DNA of 21,217 nt from the NCBI GenBank assembly GCA_945866155.1, contig CAMBGL010000008.1:1-21217 (forward strand). The letters are read 5' to 3'. Below are positions 1-7,404 of this stretch, piece after piece (the first letter of the stretch is position 1; each line of letters opens with the position of its first letter). Source of the stretch: Bifidobacterium breve (lineage in GTDB: Bacteria; Actinomycetota; Actinomycetes; Nanopelagicales; Nanopelagicaceae). The notes beneath the pieces were generated by a model. The model searched no databases and was not told the origin of the DNA. It was given only the letters and a program-made list of their open reading frames with translations. The position numbers and the translations under genes were made by a program.

Positions 1-40
1 AAAAAAATAAGGGGTGCCGGTTTCCCGACACCCCTTATTT
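1..40 (-). terminator. Intrinsic terminator of the actinorhodopsin gene
   Basis: Positions 5-16 and 29-40 are perfect 12-bp inverted repeats, and a further three pairs (18-20 with 25-27) can form inside after one mismatch. Read on the minus strand, the hairpin is followed directly by a run of seven T (positions 7 to 1). It starts 10 bases after the rhodopsin stop codon at 50-52, so it should end that transcript. Confidence 0.9.
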
Positions 41-49
41 ACTTAGTAA

Positions 50-811
50 TTAGTGGTCGTCCTTCATGCCTTCTGCCATTGACTTCATGCGTGCGATCTT
101 GAAAATTGTTAGACCGAATACGCACTTTGCCAATACGTCAGCAATTGTGTAACCAACTTGTACTCCTACGAACTGCTCTGCTGTTGCCATACCTTCGCCC
201 ATACCAAGGATGTATGAGATTGGGTATACGCCCCATGTGGCGACCAAGAGAAGACGCAAGCGACCAACTGTTGCTGCAACGCCTTCTGGTTGACGATCAA
301 GTGACTTGCCAAGTTCTACGAACAAGACATAGAGGATGTAGAGGAAAGGAAGTGTTGAAAGAACACCATAGAGAACCTGTGTGTTCTGATCATTTGAAAT
401 TTCACCTGGGTAACCAAGTGCGATCATTGCAGCTGATGCTGGAACGAGGCGCATGATTAGTGAGCGTGAAACTTCCTTAGCAAGTGCTAGAACTGCAATA
501 ACTTCTACAAGTAGAAGTGGGACAGTGAGAAGCCAGTCAACATAGCGGTAAGCCTCATTGAATGAGCCTTGTGCGCCACTGACATTTACTGACATGTCCA
601 TTGATGATTCTTTGAAAGAATCAAAGATACGCAGGTAGTGGTAACCAGCAATGAATGTAACCATTGATGACATCACTAGAGCAGTGCGATACTTTGCAAG
701 AACACGTTGCTGTGAAACTAGTGTGAAGATTGTGCAGGCAAGCATTGAAACTAGTCCAAACGAGAATACGTTATAGACGAGGTTCCATTGGTCGCTGTCG
801 AGTTTCAACAT
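50..811 (-). CDS. actR: Actinorhodopsin, light-driven proton pump
   Basis: Seven-helix microbial rhodopsin of the actinorhodopsin/xanthorhodopsin-like group; it uses retinal to pump protons out of the cell. In the 253-residue form the helix C motif RYVDWLLTVPLLLVE carries Asp92 (proton acceptor), Thr96 and Glu103 (donor), the DTE set of proton pumps, with Arg89 before it. Leu100 sits at the proteorhodopsin tuning position where Leu means green absorption. His58 in helix B matches the His that partners the acceptor Asp. Asp225 and Lys229 in ADVLAK are the second counterion and the retinal Schiff-base lysine. The frame opens at a TTG (847), but the ATG at 809-811 is preferred: GGAAAGG stands 6 nt before it and the protein then starts right before helix A. 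The gene is monocistronic, with a terminator downstream and a divergent metY upstream. No retinal synthesis gene lies in the window. Confidence 0.95.
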   Translation of the reverse strand: MLKLDSDQWNLVYNVFSFGLVSMLACTIFTLVSQQRVLAKYRTALVMSSMVTFIAGYHYLRIFDSFKESSMDMSVNVSGAQGSFNEAYRYVDWLLTVPLLLVEVIAVLALAKEVSRSLIMRLVPASAAMIALGYPGEISNDQNTQVLYGVLSTLPFLYILYVLFVELGKSLDRQPEGVAATVGRLRLLLVATWGVYPISYILGMGEGMATAEQFVGVQVGYTIADVLAKCVFGLTIFKIARMKSMAEGMKDDH

Positions 812-879
812 AATCGGCCTTTCCGAAAGATTCAGATTGCATATCAAAGATCGGGCGACCTTTGAAAATCAGACTCAAT

Positions 880-898
880 GGCGTCCTCGAGGAACGCC
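880..898 (-). promoter_or_regulatory. Hairpin in the actinorhodopsin 5' leader
   Basis: On the minus strand GGCGT at 898-894 pairs with ACGCC at 884-880 around a self-complementary CCTCGAGG core, with one unpaired base. It lies about 70 nt upstream of the rhodopsin ATG. It has no T run, so it is not a standard terminator. It could be a leader RNA structure or a protein site; function is unknown. Confidence 0.4.
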
Positions 899-1091
899 GT
901 TGGACTCCGATAGGTCTTATTTTGGGGTATTTGCGAGCATTTTGCACCCACAAACGAAAGAATTTTGCATGATTTTTTTGCTTTCTAGGCTCAATAAGGG
1001 GCAATCCCGACTCTAGGGGTGCCCATGTGCATCCCCTTTGCAGCAACTAATGCCTCGTGAGAAGTATCCGCACAAGGTTGCTATTTTTTAC

Positions 1092-1120
1092 CCCTCGCTA
1101 CAAGGCGTACCGATAGAGGG
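1092..1120 (+). promoter_or_regulatory. Possible RBS-sequestering hairpin before metY
   Basis: CCCTC at 1092-1096 can pair with GAGGG at 1116-1120, which is the core of the metY Shine-Dalgarno sequence (GAGGGAG, 1116-1122). The stem is five pairs with a long loop, so it may be chance. It does not match a riboswitch class I know. Confidence 0.25.
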
Positions 1121-1128
1121 AGTCTGCA

Positions 1129-2445
1129 ATGTCAGAACAAGAATGGTCATTTGAAACCCTACAGATTCATGCTGGGCAAGTACCCGATCCAACAACTGGG
1201 GCGCGTGCGCTGCCGTTGTATCAAACAACTGCATACCAATTCCGCGATACGCAACATGCTGCAAATCTCTTCGGTCTTGCTGAAATGGGAAATATTTACA
1301 CACGCATTATGAATCCAACTCAAGATGCTGTTGAACAGCGTCTTGCAGCACTCGAAGGTGGCGTTGCTGCACTTCTCGTGGCATCAGGTTCTGCTGCAAC
1401 AACGTACTCAATTCTCAATATTGCACAAGCTGGCGACCACATTGTTTCAAGCCCAAGTCTCTACGGTGGAACATATAACTTGTTCCATTACACATTGCCA
1501 AAGTTTGGTATCGAAGTAACATTTGTAGATGATCCAAGTGATCCTGCATCATGGCGCAAAGCAGTTCGTCCAAATACAAAAGCATTCTTTGGTGAGACCA
1601 TTGCAAATCCAAAGAATGAAATCTTAGATATCCAGACAATTGCAGATATTGCCCACGAAATTGGTGTTCCACTCATTGTTGATAACACCGTTGCTACGCC
1701 ATATCTCATCAAGCCAATTGAATATGGAGCAGATGTGGTTGTTCACTCTGCAACTAAGTTCTTATCTGGTCATGGAAATACTGTCGTTGGAGCAATTATT
1801 GACTCTGGAAAGTTTGACTACGCGCAGTACCCAGAGAAGTTCAAGGGATTCAATGAACCAGACCCTAGCTACAACGGCTTAGTTTTTGCTCAAGCACTTG
1901 GAGTTGGCTCTGCATTTGGCGCAAACCTTGCATACATCTTCAAGATTCGCTTGCAACTACTTCGTGATATTGGAGCAGCAGTGTCACCATTTAATGCCTG
2001 GTTACTCGCTCAAGGACTCGAAACACTAAGCCTTCGAATTGAGCGCCACGTTGAGAATGCACAAGCAGTTGCAGCTTGGCTGGAGAAGCATTCAAGTGTG
2101 GAGAAAGTAAATTACGCAGCACTTGCATCCTCTCCATATAACGCATTGGCGAAGAAGTATTCACCTAAGGGCCCTGGCTCTGTGCTCTCCTTTGAACTCA
2201 AGGGTGGAGTTGAAGCAGGAAAGAAATTTGTTGAATCTCTCAAACTCTTTAGCCATGTTGCAAATATTGGTGATGTTCGTTCTCTCGTAATTCATCCAGC
2301 AACAACAACACATTCACAACTTAGTCCTCAAGAACAATTAGATGCTGGGGTGACACCAGGTCTTGTTCGCTTGAGCATTGGTCTTGAAAACATCGCCGAT
2401 ATCAAGGCAGATCTAGAAGTTGGTTTCGCAGCCGCAAAAGGATAA
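1129..2445 (+). CDS. metY: O-acetylhomoserine sulfhydrylase (aminocarboxypropyltransferase)
   Basis: PLP enzyme of the Cys/Met metabolism family that makes homocysteine from O-acetylhomoserine and sulfide, in the cytoplasm. It is 438 residues, the usual MetY length and longer than MetB/MetC. Visible motifs: YTRIMNPT at 57-64, ASGSAATT at 85-92 (PLP phosphate contacts), VDNTVATP at 184-191 with Asp185 for the pyridine nitrogen, and HSATKFLSGHG with Lys210 as the PLP lysine. The C-terminal substrate region has VRLSIGLE near 416-423. The ATG at 1129 has GAGGGAG 6 nt upstream. The usual actinobacterial partner metX is not adjacent here; hemolysin III follows after 40 nt. A weak hairpin that includes the SD suggests possible translational control, but no SAM riboswitch is recognisable. 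Confidence 0.93.
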   Translation: MSEQEWSFETLQIHAGQVPDPTTGARALPLYQTTAYQFRDTQHAANLFGLAEMGNIYTRIMNPTQDAVEQRLAALEGGVAALLVASGSAATTYSILNIAQAGDHIVSSPSLYGGTYNLFHYTLPKFGIEVTFVDDPSDPASWRKAVRPNTKAFFGETIANPKNEILDIQTIADIAHEIGVPLIVDNTVATPYLIKPIEYGADVVVHSATKFLSGHGNTVVGAIIDSGKFDYAQYPEKFKGFNEPDPSYNGLVFAQALGVGSAFGANLAYIFKIRLQLLRDIGAAVSPFNAWLLAQGLETLSLRIERHVENAQAVAAWLEKHSSVEKVNYAALASSPYNALAKKYSPKGPGSVLSFELKGGVEAGKKFVESLKLFSHVANIGDVRSLVIHPATTTHSQLSPQEQLDAGVTPGLVRLSIGLENIADIKADLEVGFAAAKG

Positions 2446-2485
2446 TTGCCGTACAGTCGGGGGTAGCCCATTGATCGGAGCCACC

Positions 2486-3127
2486 ATGACGCAACAAGTA
2501 GTGCCACCAAAGTTGCGTGGTTGGTTTCATCTAGGTGCTACCCCTGCTGTCATTATTGCTTCGCTAGTTCTATTCATACTTAGTAAGAACTCATTCAAAT
2601 TTGCAGTTGCTCTTTACTCCATAACTGCAATTCTTTTATTTAGCGTCTCTGCTATTTATCATCGCGTGCCGTGGTCACCAGAGAAGAAAAAGATTTGGCG
2701 TCGCTTTGATCATGCCAATATAAATCTTCTTATTGCCGGTTCTTACACACCCTTTGCGGTGACCTTGCTTCATGGTCGCGACCGCACAATATTGCTCTCT
2801 GTTATTTGGGTTGGCGCACTCATCGGTGTTGCTGTTCGCGTCTTTTGGGTCGGTGCCCCACGTTGGCTCTATGTTGCAAATTATTTACTTCTTGGATGGT
2901 TTGCCGTGGCTTACTTGCCACAGATGTATCGTGAAGGTGGGCTCTGGATACTTCTTCCAATTATTTTCGGTGGGCTTCTCTATTCAATAGGTGCAATTTT
3001 CTATGCTCTCAAGCGCCCAGGTAGGTATGCAAAATATTTCGGCTTCCACGAGCTCTTTCATATATTTGTCCTCGCTGCGTGGATCTCCCAATATGTAGCA
3101 ATTTCAATCGCCATTTATACGAAGTAA
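2486..3127 (+). CDS. Hemolysin III family (PAQR-like) membrane protein
   Basis: Seven-helix membrane protein of the HlyIII/PAQR superfamily, 213 residues as usual for bacterial members. The conserved metal-site residues are visible: SAIYHR with Ser55 and His59, DHANI with Asp75-His76, and HELFH with His188 and His192 in the last helix region. The family is proposed to act as a zinc-dependent hydrolase, but the bacterial substrate is not settled and haemolysis is not implied. The frame begins at a TTG at 2420 inside metY; the ATG at 2486 is chosen because GGAG lies 5 nt upstream and the protein then matches the family's start. It follows metY by 40 nt with no terminator between, so co-transcription is possible. 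Confidence 0.88.
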   Translation: MTQQVVPPKLRGWFHLGATPAVIIASLVLFILSKNSFKFAVALYSITAILLFSVSAIYHRVPWSPEKKKIWRRFDHANINLLIAGSYTPFAVTLLHGRDRTILLSVIWVGALIGVAVRVFWVGAPRWLYVANYLLLGWFAVAYLPQMYREGGLWILLPIIFGGLLYSIGAIFYALKRPGRYAKYFGFHELFHIFVLAAWISQYVAISIAIYTK

Positions 3128-3177
3128 CCCACTGCAATCCCCTCATCGTGGGCTTATATATTCTCTATAAAGCACTT

Positions 3178-3205
3178 TTGAAGAGGGCCGTCTGTACTCT
3201 AATCT
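3178..3205 (+). promoter_or_regulatory. Candidate promoter for the coiled-coil gene
   Basis: TTGAAG at 3178-3183 and TAATCT at 3200-3205 are separated by 16 bp, a reasonable sigma-70-type pair, 54 bp before the ATG at 3260. It is in the 132-bp gap after the hemolysin III gene. Called by eye. Confidence 0.35.
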
Positions 3206-3259
3206 AGGGTTCTCATTTAGAACTTCATAGGAGTTCTACAAAAATAGTGCGAGGGTGAC

Positions 3260-4066
3260 ATGGGCGAGAAGAACTCATTTCTAAGTTGGGTCGGTTTCAA
3301 GGGCGAAGAGCCAGCTGAACCTAACTCAGTCGACCGCATTCGCGAACTTGAGAATCAGTTATCAGATCTTCGCTCACGTCGCGACATCACTTCACTGAGT
3401 AAAGAAGAATTTGAAATCCTTGCAACTGAGACAGCAATGTCGATGATTAAGTCTGCTCAACTCCGTGAAGCAAAAGCTCAAGCTGCAGCTGACCGCGTGG
3501 TCAAAGAAACAACTCGAACTGCAAAAGATACTCTCGAGAGCGTAGAGCTCAAGGCGCGCTCAATACTTTCAGGTGCTGAGTCTCGTGGTCGTAAATATAT
3601 TCAAGTAGCTGAATCAGAAGCAGCAGAGATGATTTCTCGTTCAGAATCTGAGGCAGAATCAATAATTGAAGCAAAAAAGCGTGAAGCAACAGCACTGGGA
3701 ACTGCAGCGCGACGTGAAGGTGAAAGAATAATTAGTTCAGCAACCGGTGAGATAGCAAATTATCGCCATTGGCTAGCAAGTGTTATTGGAGAAGCTGAGC
3801 GTTTGTACAAAATTCAAACACAATCACTCGATGCTGCTGAGAATGCTATTCATCAGTCTCGTACACGTTTGGAATCTGCTTTTGTTCGACTTTCGGAATT
3901 ACAACAAAGCGTTCTCAATAATCTCAATGATGACAACACGCTCATCAATAGCGGGCCAATCACAGTCAAGAGTGAACGCACAAAAGCAGCGATATCGCCG
4001 CCTGCAAAGAAAGCTGCATCTGCTAAGAAGAAGGCTGCAAAGAAATCTACAACTAAGCGTAAGTAA
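3260..4066 (+). CDS. Coiled-coil protein with histone-like Lys-rich tail (DivIVA-like layout)
   Basis: I do not recognise a named family. Of 268 residues, about 25-220 are charged heptad-rich sequence (RIRELENQLSDLRSRR and many Ala/Glu/Arg repeats), predicted to form a long alpha-helical coiled coil. There is no signal peptide or membrane helix. Residues 247-268 form a polybasic tail (PAKKAASAKKKAAKK) of the histone-H1 C-terminal type. The general layout recalls actinobacterial DivIVA/Wag31-like or nucleoid-associated scaffolds, but no N-terminal DivIVA lipid-binding motif is evident. The ATG has GAGGG about 6-8 nt upstream and the gene has a candidate promoter. The acyltransferase starts 5 nt after its stop, so the two are likely one transcript. 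A similar Lys-Ala-Lys tract opens the unrelated gene at 5873-6721. Confidence 0.75.
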   Translation: MGEKNSFLSWVGFKGEEPAEPNSVDRIRELENQLSDLRSRRDITSLSKEEFEILATETAMSMIKSAQLREAKAQAAADRVVKETTRTAKDTLESVELKARSILSGAESRGRKYIQVAESEAAEMISRSESEAESIIEAKKREATALGTAARREGERIISSATGEIANYRHWLASVIGEAERLYKIQTQSLDAAENAIHQSRTRLESAFVRLSELQQSVLNNLNDDNTLINSGPITVKSERTKAAISPPAKKAASAKKKAAKKSTTKRK

Positions 4067-4071
4067 TAAAT

Positions 4072-5832
4072 ATGGCTTCCCCCCGCGGCATCCGTTACAT
4101 CCCTGCAATCGATGGTTTGCGTGCAGTTGCAGTTATCGCTGTACTTCTTTATCACTTAGGAATTTCCTGGATACCTGGTGGCTTTCTTGGAGTTGACCTC
4201 TTCTTCGTAATCTCAGGTTATGTAATAACTCGCTTGCTTTTAGATTCAATTCAACGAAGTGGCGGTTTAGATTTACGTGCCTTTTATATAGCGCGAATTA
4301 GACGTCTTCTTCCTCCACTTTTATTTATGATCATTACAACAGCACTCTTTGTCAGTGTTTGGGCCCCGGATACCATCAAGAGATTTCTCACAGATGCACC
4401 ATTTTCAATATTTGGAGCTATGAATTGGTGGCTTGTTTTTCGCCACACTGATTATTTTGAATCAATTGGAAGGCCTCCTCTACTTCAACACACCTGGTCA
4501 TTGGGGGTTGAAGCCCAGTTCTATTTGTTATGGCCATTGATATTGCTTCTTGTCCTACGTTTCTTGGGTAAGAATAAAATTCCAGGAACCGCACTTCTGA
4601 TTGCCAGTTTCTCCGGTATCTCCCTTTTATTGCTCTCCCTGCGCATTGATTCTGCTGATGCGGCACAAGTAAGTCACGTCTACTTTGGCACAGATACACA
4701 TAGCATCGGACTATTTCTTGGCGCTGCACTTGCGGTCAAATGGGTGCCTCAAAATTTGAGTGAGGAAGTAAATAAAAAAGCCCAAGACTTCATTGATGGA
4801 ATTGGAATATTTGGTTTTCTTGGAATTCTTGCAACTTTTCTCTTTATAAATGAGAGTGATCCGACTCTTTACAAACTTGCATTCCCATTGGCAGGAATTT
4901 TTGGATGCGCAATCATCACTTCTGTAGTGCACCCCGCTTCAAGATTTGCTCCAATCCTCAGTAGCAGAATCATGGTTTGGATTGGTGAACGTTCATATGC
5001 CATTTACTTGTGGCACTGGATAATTTTCCAAATTACTCGACCCGCCTTTGATTTGGAAGGATCACCCTGGGCGCTGTTCACGCTCCGAATACTTTTGGTT
5101 TTGGCACTCTCTGATATTTCATTGCGCTTAGTAGAACTTCCTATTCGTACAGGCGCACTGGAATATTGGTTCAAAGGAATGAAATATCGCACCAAGGAAG
5201 TTCGTAGACGTCAAAAACTTCTCCTAACCTTTGGTGCTATATCACTTATTGCAATTACGACTTTTGCCAGCGCTCATGCAATCAACACCAATTCGCGCGC
5301 TCAGAATATTCTCACTGCTGAATTAGAAGAAGTAACAGCCCCTATTTCTGATAGTTCAACCGCTACTTCTGGATCTAAAGGGCTGTGGGTTACTGGTGAC
5401 TCCGTAATACTTGGTATTCGACATGAACTCGATCTACGCGAAAATGTCGGACTAATCAATGCTCGCGTAGGCCGACAAGCATCCGAGTTACTCGATGTGA
5501 TCATTGGCGATAGAGCAAAGATGCCTGATTCAACAATCATCTTGAATCTAGGAAATAACAACAAGCTAACACGAGAGCAAGTAGTCAATATATTTGAGGA
5601 AATCAAGAATCAGCCAAAAATAATTGTTGTAAATACTGCGGTTCCACGGGAGTGGCGCGCAGACAATAATGCCCTTATCCGAGAAGTTATCTCTAATTAT
5701 CCGAATACATACTTAGTTGATTGGGAATCAATATCTCTTGGGCGTCCTGAATATTTCGCACCCGATGGAGTTCACTTGGTTCCAACCGGTGTAATCGCAT
5801 ACGTTGATGCAATTACACAATATCTTAAATAA
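4072..5832 (+). CDS. Membrane acyltransferase (OafA/YrhL type) with SGNH domain
   Basis: Two-domain O-acyltransferase, 586 residues. Residues 8-360 are the acyltransferase_3 membrane domain with about ten helices: AIDGLRAVAVIAVLLYH with His28, GVDLFFVISGY at 40-50, and LQHTWSLGVEAQFY with His140 and Glu147. A further helix near 384-402 leads to an extracytoplasmic SGNH domain at about 436-586, with block I GDS (Ser444), block II Gly467, block III GNNN (Asn495) and block V DGVH (Asp565, His568), so the catalytic set is complete. Such proteins O-acetylate cell-surface glycans: the membrane half brings acyl groups across and the SGNH half transfers them. The acceptor (peptidoglycan, polysaccharide or glycolipid) cannot be told from sequence. 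The start is 5 nt after the coiled-coil gene; the ribosome binding site is poor, suggesting translational coupling. Confidence 0.92.
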   Translation: MASPRGIRYIPAIDGLRAVAVIAVLLYHLGISWIPGGFLGVDLFFVISGYVITRLLLDSIQRSGGLDLRAFYIARIRRLLPPLLFMIITTALFVSVWAPDTIKRFLTDAPFSIFGAMNWWLVFRHTDYFESIGRPPLLQHTWSLGVEAQFYLLWPLILLLVLRFLGKNKIPGTALLIASFSGISLLLLSLRIDSADAAQVSHVYFGTDTHSIGLFLGAALAVKWVPQNLSEEVNKKAQDFIDGIGIFGFLGILATFLFINESDPTLYKLAFPLAGIFGCAIITSVVHPASRFAPILSSRIMVWIGERSYAIYLWHWIIFQITRPAFDLEGSPWALFTLRILLVLALSDISLRLVELPIRTGALEYWFKGMKYRTKEVRRRQKLLLTFGAISLIAITTFASAHAINTNSRAQNILTAELEEVTAPISDSSTATSGSKGLWVTGDSVILGIRHELDLRENVGLINARVGRQASELLDVIIGDRAKMPDSTIILNLGNNNKLTREQVVNIFEEIKNQPKIIVVNTAVPREWRADNNALIREVISNYPNTYLVDWESISLGRPEYFAPDGVHLVPTGVIAYVDAITQYLK

Positions 5833-5862
5833 AAAAACCCCCGCACGTGGCGAGGGTCTTTC
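5831..5862. terminator. Bidirectional intrinsic terminator
   Basis: Positions 5837-5844 pair with 5850-5857 (one mismatch) around a 5-nt loop. On the minus strand the hairpin is followed by seven T (5837-5831), a strong terminator for the gene at 5873; on the plus strand the trailing TCTTTCT is a weaker one for the acyltransferase, whose stop overlaps it. It divides two convergent units. Confidence 0.85.
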
Positions 5863-5872
5863 TATAAAACTA

Positions 5873-6721
5873 TTACGCAAATACTCCAGGAATTCCGAAG
5901 ACTGTTGCAGATGCAGTCTGTCCATCGGCATAAACTGAAGTTACTCTAAATTGTGTCCAGCCAGATGTGTCACCCTTAGTTACAGATTGAGTAAGTTGAT
6001 CTGAAGGAACTGTTGCAATTACATTCCAATCACCTTTTCCGTTTGCACGGATTTCAACGTTGTAACCAGTTAGACCATCAGTTGCTGTTGGTGCAATCCA
6101 ACGCAATGTAAGACCTTCCGCGCTATTGAGGGCAACAAACTTTGAAGGTGCTTCAACTGCTGCAACTGCTGCAACAGGCTCCTCGGTAGCAACTGCTTCT
6201 GCAGTTGGCTCAGTAGTTGCTTCCGCAGTGGCTTCAGCGCTAGCTGGAGGTGTTGGCATTGCTCCATCATCGTTATTTGATCCTGATTGTGACCAGACAA
6301 TAATTGCCAAAAGAACTATTCCAACAACTACCGCGCCTAGAACTGTTTTTGATGTTCCTTGCTTAGGCGCAACTGATGGCTTAGGAGTTGAAGTTGATTT
6401 AGCAGCGACAGGGGTGGTTGTAACGTTCACGCGCGACGATGCACTAACTCCACCGCGTGGAACTGGTGGCACAACAAATGTTGTTGCTGAACTCTTCTTT
6501 GTTGAACTCTTCTTTGCAACTTTCTTAGTCGTTCTTTTTGCAGTTTTCTTTACTGCTGACTTTTTCGCAACGCTTTTTTTGGCAACTGCCTTTTTAGCAA
6601 CGCGCTTCTTAGCTGTTGACTTCTTAGCAACAGATTTCTTTGCAACTGCCTTCTTCTTCGCAGGTGCTTTCTTAGAGGCCTTCTTTACAACCCTCTTTGT
6701 TGTTGATTTCTTTACAGCCAC
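5873..6721 (-). CDS. Membrane-anchored histone-H1-like protein with FN3-type outer domain
   Basis: 282 residues in three parts. Residues 1-78 are a Lys/Ala tract of degenerate VAKKS/AKKA repeats, like bacterial histone-H1-type DNA-binding tails. A Ser/Thr/Pro linker leads to one membrane helix at 126-144 (VLGAVVVGIVLLAIIVW), then an acidic Ala/Glu/Thr/Pro spacer at 150-190 and a domain at 192-278 with fibronectin type III features (LTLRWIAP, YNVEIRANG, TQFRVTSVYADG). Positive-inside topology puts the basic tract in the cytoplasm and FN3 outside. The start is GTG at 6719-6721 with a strong AAGGAG 5 nt upstream. It lies 56 nt after rdgB with no terminator between, and ends at the terminator near 5831-5862. 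Function unknown; tethering DNA or an anionic partner to the membrane is my inference. Confidence 0.82.
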   Translation of the reverse strand: MAVKKSTTKRVVKKASKKAPAKKKAVAKKSVAKKSTAKKRVAKKAVAKKSVAKKSAVKKTAKRTTKKVAKKSSTKKSSATTFVVPPVPRGGVSASSRVNVTTTPVAAKSTSTPKPSVAPKQGTSKTVLGAVVVGIVLLAIIVWSQSGSNNDDGAMPTPPASAEATAEATTEPTAEAVATEEPVAAVAAVEAPSKFVALNSAEGLTLRWIAPTATDGLTGYNVEIRANGKGDWNVIATVPSDQLTQSVTKGDTSGWTQFRVTSVYADGQTASATVFGIPGVFA

Positions 6722-6777
6722 GTTTACTCCTTGAGGTTGCGATGCGACAACGGTTTAGTCATCGTTATAGCCCAAGG

Positions 6778-7395
6778 TTACCCCAGCGTCCCCAGCAATT
6801 CGATCACATGTGGTGCGATGGCACGGAGTGATATTCCTCGATGGCTACGCAAGTCCTTCTCATGCGGGCTCATCTGAGCGGAAGTAATACTGGAGCCCTG
6901 CGGAATGAATATTGGGTCATAACCAAAACCATGTTCTCCCACTGGTGCATGGGCGATAGAGCCATGAAACTCTCCCATTTTCGTAACCTTGCGGCCATCT
7001 GGCATTACTAATGCCGTAACGCATGTGAAGTGCGCAGAACGCTTCGCATCTTCTACGCCTTGGAGTTCAACTAAAACTTTTTTCAGGTTTGCATCGTCAT
7101 CGCCATGTTTGCCTGCAAAACGTGCAGAAAAAATTCCCGGTGCACCGCTAAGTGCATCAACACAGAGCCCCGAATCATCTGCAATTGCAGGTAATCCAGT
7201 TGCATTACATATTGCTACAGCTTTCAAAAGTGCATTTTCTTCAAAAGTAGAGCCTGTTTCTTCAACATCAGGTATCTCTGGGTACTGCTCAACGCTTACT
7301 AGTTCGATGCTTCCTTTTGAGATTGCATCAAGAATTCTGCACAATTCAATAATCTTTCCTTGATTGCGAGTTGCAAGTACCAATCGTTGTGACAC
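6778..7395 (-). CDS. rdgB: Non-canonical purine NTP pyrophosphatase (RdgB/HAM1)
   Basis: Hydrolyses dITP, ITP and XTP to monophosphates, cleaning the nucleotide pool. 205 residues, usual size. Motifs: LATRNQGKIIEL near 7-18 (substrate and phosphate binding), FEENALLKA at 51-59, DDSGLCVDALSGAPGIFSAR at 73-92 with the catalytic Asp, HGFGYDPIF at 155-163 and SHRG near 184. The start is a GTG at 7393-7395, 9 nt after the rph stop; there is no good Shine-Dalgarno, and a TAAGTT hexamer ends 6 nt before the GTG. Next to rph as in other Actinobacteria. Confidence 0.95.
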   Translation of the reverse strand: MSQRLVLATRNQGKIIELCRILDAISKGSIELVSVEQYPEIPDVEETGSTFEENALLKAVAICNATGLPAIADDSGLCVDALSGAPGIFSARFAGKHGDDDANLKKVLVELQGVEDAKRSAHFTCVTALVMPDGRKVTKMGEFHGSIAHAPVGEHGFGYDPIFIPQGSSITSAQMSPHEKDLRSHRGISLRAIAPHVIELLGTLG

Positions 7396-7404
7396 GAATT
7401 GAAC

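Larger units (their letters stand above)
812..1128. other. Divergent intergenic region between actR and metY
   Basis: This 317-bp stretch holds no credible gene and should contain both divergent promoters and both leaders. I see a compact hairpin at 880-898 in the rhodopsin leader, GC-rich imperfect repeats at about 998-1036 (GGGG and CCCC blocks around TGC/GCA), and a weak hairpin overlapping the metY ribosome binding site at 1092-1120. I could not place -35/-10 pairs with confidence on either strand, and I do not recognise a known riboswitch. Confidence 0.6.

Noticed and set aside
771..1046. Open frame overlapping the rhodopsin start and leader on the minus strand
   Set aside because: No recognisable protein features, overlaps actR in another frame and covers the regulatory region.
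1010..1128. SAM-type riboswitch before metY
   Set aside because: I looked for the conserved SAM-I, SAM-II and SAM-IV cores and saw none; only a weak hairpin at the RBS remains.
3130..3154. CCCAC/GTGGG inverted repeat after the hemolysin III gene
   Set aside because: Five-pair stem with a long loop and no T run; too weak to call a terminator.
6126..6734. Long open frame of 202 codons on the plus strand
   Set aside because: It is the antisense of the Lys-rich gene; its Phe/Ala/Thr repeats come from reading AAG/GCA-rich codons backwards, and the minus-strand frame has a strong RBS and sensible domains.
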